Shown one piece after another: positions 1-4,496 of a stretch of 7,475 nt of DNA. This DNA comes from a bacterium UBA6115. GTDB lineage: Bacteria; Bacillota_A; Clostridia; Christensenellales; Aristaeellaceae. The translations under genes were made by a program, and so were the position numbers. Within the stretch, counting starts at the first letter, position 1, and every line of letters begins with the position of its first letter. The stretch lies in the NCBI GenBank assembly GCA_002428405.1, contig DIWD01000038.1, positions 40,259 to 47,733 of the forward strand, read 5' to 3'. Below the pieces are notes generated by a model, which was not told the DNA's origin, searched no databases, and saw only the letters and a program-made list of their open reading frames with translations.

Positions 1-402
1 GCGGATTATTCCAGCGTGCCCCAGGCTGTATTCACCCACCCGCAGGCAGCCGGGGTGGGCCTGAGCGAGGCGGAAGCGCACGGATTGTACGCTGATCGCG
101 TACGCGTCTACCGCAACCATTATTCCGAGGTGGTCGCCGGCATTGCCATGGGGTATTCACGCCGCCGGGAGGACAACGGCTTTGCCAAGATCATCACCGA
201 TGACAAGGGCCGCATCCTGGGCGTGCATATCGTTGGCCCCCAGGCCGCGGCGCTGGTGCAGCCCTATGCCTTCCTGATGAACGCGGGCGGGCCGGAACAG
301 GCTGAAATAAAGGGCACCTGGATTCCGGTCGAACAGTCCATGACCATACATCCCGCCCTGTCCGAGCTCCCCGCCTGGGCGCTGGTATACAAACAGGAAT
401 AA
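1..402 (+). CDS. Pyridine nucleotide-disulfide oxidoreductase (dihydrolipoamide/mycothione reductase type), C-terminal part only
   Basis: The reading frame is already open at base 1, so the start and the FAD- and NAD(P)H-binding domains lie off the left edge. What remains (133 residues) is the dimerisation domain of a class I flavoprotein disulfide reductase. It begins with the family segment VPQAVFTHPQAAGVGLSEAEA, continues through DNGFAKIITDDKGRILGVHIVGP, and ends with the active-site motif IHPALSEL. In this family the His of that motif acts with the following Glu as the acid/base pair on the interface of the homodimer, facing the redox disulfide of the partner subunit. The usual reaction is NAD(P)H-dependent reduction of a disulfide, or the reverse oxidation of dihydrolipoamide. 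The substrate cannot be assigned because the Cys-x4-Cys region is missing. The fragment slightly resembles mycothione reductase-like and MerA-like members as well as Lpd. A terminator follows 29 bases after the stop, so this is the last gene of its transcript. Confidence 0.88.
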   Translation, partial: ADYSSVPQAVFTHPQAAGVGLSEAEAHGLYADRVRVYRNHYSEVVAGIAMGYSRRREDNGFAKIITDDKGRILGVHIVGPQAAALVQPYAFLMNAGGPEQAEIKGTWIPVEQSMTIHPALSELPAWALVYKQE

Positions 403-431
403 ACGAAAGAAAAAACACATAGAAAGCACAG

Positions 432-458
432 CCCCGGGGATCTCCCCCGGGGTTTCTT
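432..458 (+). terminator. Rho-independent terminator of the oxidoreductase gene
   Basis: An 8-bp perfect all-GC stem (432-439 CCCCGGGG with 445-452) and a 5-base loop are followed directly by TTTCTT. An A-rich stretch precedes it. It lies 29 bases after the oxidoreductase stop codon and ends that transcript before the gene-poor stretch. Confidence 0.85.
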
Positions 459-536
459 GCAATATTTGCGTTCAAGCCGTCCTGCACAGCGCATCCGGAT
501 ACGACTTGCGCCGCCTTTGATGCTGCGGTATTAAGG

Positions 537-584
537 ATGTTCGGCGCCTTCCTGATGATGCTGACGGAAGCCGCCGGACAGCCC
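537..584 (+). pseudogene. Relic of the 3' end of a GH105 glycoside hydrolase gene
   Basis: Bases 543-575 match 4375-4407, near the 3' end of the intact GH105 gene of this window, at 31 of 33 positions, with differences at 555 and 563. In the matching frame the relic reads GAFLMMLTEAAGQPG, against GAFLLMLTEAARIPG in the intact gene. Upstream of 543 the similarity fades quickly: the conserved RP...ND-HG segment of the family is not preserved, and a GYDL-like stretch near 498 would need indels to align. Downstream the frame runs on past the point where the intact gene stops. There is no start codon with a ribosome binding site, so this is a decayed or recombined gene end and not a functional gene. 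It could come from a lost tandem paralogue or from an ectopic partial copy. Confidence 0.6.
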
Positions 585-740
585 GGCTCCCCCTCATGCC
601 ATAGTGGAACCTTCCTGCTCTTATCAGGGAAGTACCTGAGCACGCCTGTGTACCGTATCCCCATACCCCGCCCGGGAAACTCCTCCCCGGACCACGGAAT
701 CATCCCCTTCCCGATACGATGTTGGTTCGTTTCAGAAGAA

Positions 741-767
741 GGGGCAACGGATCGGTTGCCTGTCCCC
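741..767. repeat. Small hairpin, REP-like, sharing a motif with 3111-3127
   Basis: GGCAAC at 743-748 pairs with GTTGCC at 755-760 around a six-base loop, with a GGGG/CCCC flank (741-744 and 764-767) that could extend it imperfectly. The left part, AAGGGGCAACGGATCGGT (739-756), matches 3111-3127 on the other side of the LRR gene with one gap and one mismatch. No T run follows, so it is not a typical terminator. Its right arm overlaps the -35 of the candidate promoter. Confidence 0.4.
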
Positions 768-785
768 GGAGCCCTGTGCTACAAT
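756..785 (+). promoter_or_regulatory. Candidate sigma-A promoter with extended -10 for the LRR gene
   Basis: TTGCCT (756-761) and TACAAT (780-785) are separated by 18 bases, and TGC directly precedes the -10, giving the extended TGnTACAAT form. Hexamer matches to consensus are 4/6 and 5/6. Transcription would start near 792, giving a leader of roughly 120 bases before the LRR gene start at 915. It is the best vegetative promoter I can see in the gap, but it is assigned by sequence match only. Confidence 0.45.
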
Positions 786-824
786 CAGCAAAATGTATTT
801 GCATGTCCGCGCCGACGGAGGAAG

Positions 825-866
825 ATGATGAAACGACTGCCGCACGGCTCCCTACCTGGAAGATAA
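825..866 (+). CDS. 13-codon ORF with good ribosome binding site, possible leader peptide
   Basis: The ORF encodes MMKRLPHGSLPGR and is preceded by GGAGGA at 817-822, close to its two adjacent ATG codons (825 and 828). It sits between the candidate promoter and the LRR gene, so it would be in the 5' leader of that transcript. The peptide has no recognisable motif, no regulatory codon run and no membrane segment. It may be a translated leader, the surviving 5' end of a lost gene, or a chance ORF. The ribosome binding site is the only positive evidence. Confidence 0.2.
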   Translation: MMKRLPHGSLPGR

Positions 867-914
867 CGGCAATGTCCCCTTTGTTTCTGTAATAAATGCT
901 AAGCAGGAGAGTAT

Positions 915-3038
915 ATGGAAGAGTATAAAAACAGAACTGGGTTGGCTTTGATTTTTGCCTTGTTTCTAGTTTTGACGTTGTTAAATTCTGCAAAAGCGAC
1001 CACCTTTGGCACCATGGATGGTTATATCTGTAGAATTGATGAATATGGCGAGACCATAGTCAGATACAATGGCACTGAATCACAAATCACCCTGCCATCT
1101 GTTGCCAGCATTGGGGCAGATGCTTTCCTCGATAATACTAGCATTACCTCGGTTGTTATTCCATATGGCGTGACTGCCATCGGTGAGGGAGCCTTCTCTG
1201 GCTGCAGCAACTTAACTTCAGTAACACTTCCTGAAAGCATTACCGAAATCGGGAATAATGCATTTCGCTATTGTGGCAGCCTTAAAACGGTATCCTTGCC
1301 GGATGGATTGACCGGCATTGGAGCGGGCACCTTTTCGGGATGTTACTTCCTTAGGTCGATAACATTTCCTGATAGCATTGACACCATAGGGGATTTTGCG
1401 TTCCAACATTGCAGGAACCTAACATCGATAACAATACCTGAAGGTGTAACCAGCGTTGGGAAAGAGGCTTTCTTTCAATGTTCCGGCCTGACATCGCTGA
1501 CCTTGCCGGAGAGTTTGGTAAATATTGGTGACTTAGCGTTCTATGGCTGTTATAATTTGCAATCAGTTAACATACCTGAGAATATAACTAGCATCGGGAG
1601 GTGGGCTTTTGGTGACACCCCTTTCAGAATGCAGAACCCGCAGATGGAGAAAATCCTCAGTGACTATATTGAGGAATTGAATATTGTTCCTGCAGACTAT
1701 CCGAATGTTTTCAATATGATATATCAGACTTTTCCAGATGACGGTTTTTTTGGCATTTCAAATTCTGGAGTATGTTTTCTGATTGCAAATATTATGGGGA
1801 CTGAAACCGTATTACCTATCAGAATGGGCGTATATCATGTCGACCATCAAGGGAATCCAATTGACATAATGAATCCCATGTTCTGCCCATATCAAAAGAG
1901 AAAAGAACATGATAGAATTCCACTTGTAAAGACAGGTATGAGAGACCCTCTTTTTTCTGTGGATCTTAATAGTGGTGACATACTTGTTTCGGAATTTTTC
2001 ACACCTGATTTTATGGATTCTATGACAATCGGGATTGAACTGAATGATAACAATGACAAATTTTTCTTTGGGAATGATGAATACTTTTCCAATAATGAAT
2101 ATATCACAATCATTAACTCGTGGGCGTCTTTTGATGATGTCGCAGACTATTTTTCTATAGATCTAAATGAACTTGACCTGTCGCCTGATTTTATAAATGA
2201 ACTCAACAGCGGTTATATGACTTTGACTACTAAACAGTTTCTTGAGCTGTATGTAAAGATGATCCCGCAAGAAAACTGGCCAGTCATTACTCAAAGCAAA
2301 ATAAATATTAATAATACTTTGCCAGTATTTAAAGATGAAATATTGGATAAAGAGGTAAATTGGAATAATCTTGGATTCTGTATTTTTAGAGATAATAAGC
2401 CAACAATAGACACTAACAGAATATTATTATTAGATATAACAGTTGAGAATCAAAGATCTACAAATTTTGATTATTACACTGGTGAATTAATGTATGGTTA
2501 TGGTAAGAAAGAAAACGATACTTTCTTAAGAAAATTAGATATTGAAGACGATCAAAGAGAAAACATTCGTTTTTTTACAATGACAACAGATACATCAATC
2601 CCTTCTTTAATAGATTTAGTTCCAGAACTAATGGATGAATTTATGTTAATTAGAACACATAGGGATCTTGTTGATTGGTATCAAAAGATTCCATTGGATA
2701 TGCAAATAGATTATAGTTTTTACGATTTCAGCAAATCGCCTATTGTAGATGAATATGATTCCGCCTGGCTGGCTAACGCTCCAACACCGACGCCCACCCC
2801 CACGCCCCCGCCTTACGCCGAGCTCATCCTGGGCAGCAGGGGGCAGAAGGTGCTGGACATGAAGGGGCGTTTCCTGGAGCTGGGCTATTACCGCACGGAC
2901 AAGTACAACGACCGCTTTACCGAGAACACAGCGGACACGGTGAAGCTGTTTGAGAAGAACAACGGCCTGCCGGTAGACGGCGTGGCAGACTCTGTGATGC
3001 TGGGCGTGCTTTTTTCAGACAGCGCCGTGGGGAAGTAG
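915..3038 (+). CDS. Secreted BspA-type leucine-rich repeat protein with C-terminal peptidoglycan-binding domain
   Basis: This 707-residue protein starts at an ATG five bases after AGGAG (905-909). Residues 1-28 form a signal peptide: charged start, hydrophobic core at about 9-23, and a likely signal peptidase I site after AKA (26-28). Residues 58-237 are eight 22- or 23-residue BspA/LRR_5 repeats of the type I-T-L-P-x-x-V/I-T-x-I-G-x-x-A-F-x-x-C-x-x-L-T-S. Residues about 240-615 match no family I recognise. A TPTPTPTPTPPP linker (623-633) leads to a C-terminal domain (about 634-702) like PG_binding_1, with LGSRGQKVLDMKGRFLELGYY and later NGLPVDGVAD. The architecture implies export and non-covalent retention in the cell wall. 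BspA-like repeats in other bacteria mediate binding to host or matrix proteins, but the ligand here is unknown. Composition is mosaic: the middle is very AT-rich, while the C-terminal domain matches the GC-rich surroundings. It appears to be a single-gene transcript. Confidence 0.88.
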   Translation: MEEYKNRTGLALIFALFLVLTLLNSAKATTFGTMDGYICRIDEYGETIVRYNGTESQITLPSVASIGADAFLDNTSITSVVIPYGVTAIGEGAFSGCSNLTSVTLPESITEIGNNAFRYCGSLKTVSLPDGLTGIGAGTFSGCYFLRSITFPDSIDTIGDFAFQHCRNLTSITIPEGVTSVGKEAFFQCSGLTSLTLPESLVNIGDLAFYGCYNLQSVNIPENITSIGRWAFGDTPFRMQNPQMEKILSDYIEELNIVPADYPNVFNMIYQTFPDDGFFGISNSGVCFLIANIMGTETVLPIRMGVYHVDHQGNPIDIMNPMFCPYQKRKEHDRIPLVKTGMRDPLFSVDLNSGDILVSEFFTPDFMDSMTIGIELNDNNDKFFFGNDEYFSNNEYITIINSWASFDDVADYFSIDLNELDLSPDFINELNSGYMTLTTKQFLELYVKMIPQENWPVITQSKININNTLPVFKDEILDKEVNWNNLGFCIFRDNKPTIDTNRILLLDITVENQRSTNFDYYTGELMYGYGKKENDTFLRKLDIEDDQRENIRFFTMTTDTSIPSLIDLVPELMDEFMLIRTHRDLVDWYQKIPLDMQIDYSFYDFSKSPIVDEYDSAWLANAPTPTPTPTPPPYAELILGSRGQKVLDMKGRFLELGYYRTDKYNDRFTENTADTVKLFEKNNGLPVDGVADSVMLGVLFSDSAVGK
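1086..1625 (+). repeat. Eight tandem BspA-type leucine-rich repeats
   Basis: These are coding repeats, residues 58-237 of the LRR protein. Repeat starts fall at residues 58, 80, 103, 126, 149, 172, 195 and 218, so the period is 23 residues (69 bases), with 22 for the first. Each carries a P at the fourth position, IG or VG near the middle, an AF (or TF) pair, and in most a Cys. The first repeat (FLDNTSITS) and the last (FGDTPF) are divergent caps. The copies differ enough at DNA level that recent expansion is unlikely. Confidence 0.88.
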
Positions 3039-3108
3039 AATGGCACTCCCCCCTTAGGCTCACGGCAGAAGGGACAGGGCAGAGCCCCCTGATATACCGG
3101 GTAGGGAA

Positions 3109-3127
3109 ACAAGGGGAACGGATCCGT
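3109..3127. repeat. Palindromic intergenic motif, partner of 739-756
   Basis: AAGGGGAACGGATCCGT (3111-3127) contains the perfect 10-base palindrome ACGGATCCGT (3118-3127). It matches 739-756 in the same orientation with one gap and one mismatch, and a CTGTC follows shortly after in both places. The two copies bracket the LRR gene. They may be members of a dispersed intergenic palindrome family or footprints of a recombination event; the window alone cannot tell these apart. Confidence 0.35.
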
Positions 3128-3178
3128 CAGTACTGTCAAGACTTCTGCGAAAATATCCGGAGGCCATCGATTTGACAA

Positions 3179-3274
3179 TTAGCCGACAGCCGGTTCGCTG
3201 CCGTCCGGGGCGTCCAGGTGTTTCATGTTCAGATAGGTATTGTTGCCCCATTGTGTGACCGCGATATGCCAAAA
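3179..3274 (-). pseudogene. Minus-strand fragment resembling the C-terminus of a lost protein
   Basis: Read on the minus strand from 3274, this frame gives FWHIAVTQWGNNTYLNMK, then HLDAPDGSEPAVG, and a TAA stop at 3181-3179. Alternating hydrophobic residues, two tryptophans and host-like codon choice (CTG, GAC, GGC, CCG, ACC; mostly G or C in third positions) make it look like a real protein end. The W-x-I-A-V...T-Y-L-N-M-K-H-L pattern is reminiscent of the last strands of a small beta-barrel such as a bacterial SH3-like domain, but I cannot name a family. Upstream of about 3274 the frame loses protein character as it runs under the GH105 ribosome binding site and coding start, and there is no start codon with a ribosome binding site. 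It is therefore interpreted as a truncated relic; chance is the alternative. Confidence 0.35.
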
Positions 3275-3307
3275 GCGTGCACACACCAGCATATGGGCTG
3301 AATTCCC

Positions 3308-3324
3308 AAAGGAGGACAGTTGTG
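3308..3324 (+). promoter_or_regulatory. Ribosome binding site that fixes the GTG start of the GH105 gene
   Basis: AAAGGAGG (3308-3315) is a near-perfect Shine-Dalgarno, six bases before GTG at 3322. An earlier in-frame GTG at 3277 would add 15 residues but has no such site, and translating through the Shine-Dalgarno would encode it as protein. The start at 3322 is therefore preferred. Confidence 0.85.
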
Positions 3325-4434
3325 GAAACGTACAAGCTGAATCGCAATGTGCTGGTCCGCCTCGCAGGGGATGCCTGCGAAACCCTGATGAAGAAATACA
3401 CCCCCGAAGAGCTTCCCCCCAGGGGGCATTTTCACTACCACCAGGGCGTGTTCCTCTCGGGCATGCATGAGACGTTTCGACTGACGGGGGACGGAAAACT
3501 CCTTGAATATATCAAGGCCTGGGTGGACTCGCTCATCGATTCCTGCGGAAACATCATCTCGTTCAATCCCGGCCAGCTGGACGACCTCCAGCCTGGCATC
3601 CTTTTGTTTCCGCTGTATCAGCAGAGCAAGGACGGGCGTTACGCGGCCGCGATGGACACCATCGCCCATTACCTGGAGCACTTCCCCCGCACGCCGGAGG
3701 GCGGCTTCTGGCACAAGGCATGGCACCGCAACGAGATGTGGCTGGACGGCCTGTATTTGGCCGGGCCTTTCATGGCGGAATACGGCAAGGTATTCTCAAA
3801 GCCGGCATTTTTCGACCTGGTCGTCTTCCAGGCAGACATGATGCGGCAGGTGACCATGGACCCCAATACGGGACTGTGGCGCCACGCCTGGGACAGGGAC
3901 AGGCGGCATGAGTGGGCGGACCCCGTGACCGGCCGCTCGCCTGAGTTCTGGGGCCGTTCCATGGGCTGGGTAGTCGTCGCTCTCCTGAATGACCTGGACT
4001 TCCTCCCTGAGGAACACCCGGGGCGCGCAGCGCTTCAGGACATGGCCCGCGGCTTGCTGACGGCTCTGTGCCGCTATCAGGACGGGGAAACCGGGCTGTG
4101 GTACCAGGTGGTGGACAAACCGGGCCAGCCGGGCAACTGGGTGGAAACCTCCTGCACCTGCCTGTATGCCGCCGCGCTGTGCAAGGCGGTCCGGAAAGGC
4201 CTGATGGAGGACCGCTTCCTTCTGCCCGCACGGGAAGCCATCCGGGGCGTCATCAGCCGCCTGAAGCATGAAGAAAACGGCATCCTGCTGGACAATGTGT
4301 GCATTGGCACAGGCATTGGAGATTATGATTTTTACTGCGCGCGCCCGACAAGCGTCAACGACCTGCATGGCGTGGGCGCCTTCCTGCTGATGCTCACGGA
4401 AGCCGCCAGGATACCCGGGAGGCAGTTTATATAG
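3322..4434 (+). CDS. GH105 family unsaturated rhamnogalacturonyl hydrolase (YteR/YesR type)
   Basis: This 370-residue protein is of normal length for family GH105 and has no signal peptide, so it probably acts in the cytoplasm on imported pectin oligosaccharides. GH105 enzymes hydrate and release the unsaturated galacturonyl residue left at the non-reducing end by polysaccharide lyases. Family motifs appear in order: HFHYHQGVFLSGM (36-48), LDDLQPG (86-92, one of the conserved Asp sites), MWLDGLYLAGPF (139-150, whose Asp142 corresponds to the catalytic acid Asp143 of YteR), LWRHAWD (185-191), SPEFWGRSMGWV (206-217), WVETSCTCLYAAAL (273-286) and GIGDYDFYCARP...VNDLHGVGAFLL (331-356). The closely related family GH88 is the main alternative; the (alpha/alpha)6 barrel motifs fit GH105 better. 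No transporter, lyase or regulator gene adjoins it, so its transcript is probably monocistronic. No convincing promoter was found between 3039 and 3307. A relic of a similar gene end lies at 537-584. Confidence 0.88.
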   Translation: METYKLNRNVLVRLAGDACETLMKKYTPEELPPRGHFHYHQGVFLSGMHETFRLTGDGKLLEYIKAWVDSLIDSCGNIISFNPGQLDDLQPGILLFPLYQQSKDGRYAAAMDTIAHYLEHFPRTPEGGFWHKAWHRNEMWLDGLYLAGPFMAEYGKVFSKPAFFDLVVFQADMMRQVTMDPNTGLWRHAWDRDRRHEWADPVTGRSPEFWGRSMGWVVVALLNDLDFLPEEHPGRAALQDMARGLLTALCRYQDGETGLWYQVVDKPGQPGNWVETSCTCLYAAALCKAVRKGLMEDRFLLPAREAIRGVISRLKHEENGILLDNVCIGTGIGDYDFYCARPTSVNDLHGVGAFLLMLTEAARIPGRQFI

Positions 4435-4443
4435 GGCCTGCTG

Positions 4444-4480
4444 AAAAAACCGGATGCCGGACTTACACACAGCACGCCGG
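4444..4480 (-). terminator. Rho-independent terminator of the phoU-phoB-phoR transcript
   Basis: On the minus strand, CCGG (4480-4477) pairs with CCGG (4453-4450) and GTGC (4475-4472) with GCAT (4457-4454). There is one bulged base, a 14-base loop, one G-T pair and a run of six T (4449-4444) directly after. It lies 17 bases beyond the phoR stop. On the plus strand no T run follows the hairpin, so it would not serve the converging GH105 gene in the same way. Confidence 0.6.
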
Positions 4481-4496
4481 AATCAGCCTTGTCCGC

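Larger units (their letters stand above)
459..914. other. Gene-poor stretch with relics and a candidate promoter
   Basis: No intact gene of normal size is convincing here. The longer open frames on both strands have low-complexity, arginine- and proline-rich translations without family motifs. The stretch contains a short relic of a GH105 3' end (537-584), a hairpin (743-760), a candidate promoter (756-785) and a 13-codon ORF with a ribosome binding site (825-866). The part from about 590 to 730 shows nothing recognisable on either strand. Confidence 0.6.

Noticed and set aside
194..703. Long minus-strand ORFs over the oxidoreductase 3' end and the gap
   Set aside because: They run antisense through a clear coding region and through the terminator. 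Their translations are arginine- and proline-rich shadows without motifs.
537..866. 109-residue plus-strand ORF in the gap as a functional gene
   Set aside because: Only its first 15 or so codons show homology, to the end of a GH105 protein. It has no ribosome binding site before 537, and the rest is low-quality sequence.
868..896. AATAAA near 891 as the -10 of the LRR promoter
   Set aside because: It matches only 4 of 6 positions and there is no -35 at a suitable distance. The 756-785 candidate is better.
1773..2123. Papain-like Cys-His-Asn site in the middle of the LRR protein (GVCFL at 285-289, NSW at 401-403)
   Set aside because: The sequence around the Cys lacks the GxCGSCW context, and the spacing and order of possible His residues do not fit the family. 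The NSW is probably coincidence.
3057..3086. GGCTC...GAGCC inverted repeat after the LRR gene as a terminator
   Set aside because: The stem is only five pairs around a 20-base loop and no T run follows. The LRR gene has no recognisable intrinsic terminator here.
3172..3200. Perfect TTGACA at 3172-3177 as the -35 of a GH105 promoter
   Set aside because: No acceptable -10 lies 16-18 bases downstream (TCGCTG at the 17-base position). A single hexamer is not enough.
3229..4470. Long minus-strand ORFs opposite the GH105 gene
   Set aside because: The plus-strand frame carries all GH105 motifs. The antisense ORFs are typical of GC-rich coding DNA and have no family features.
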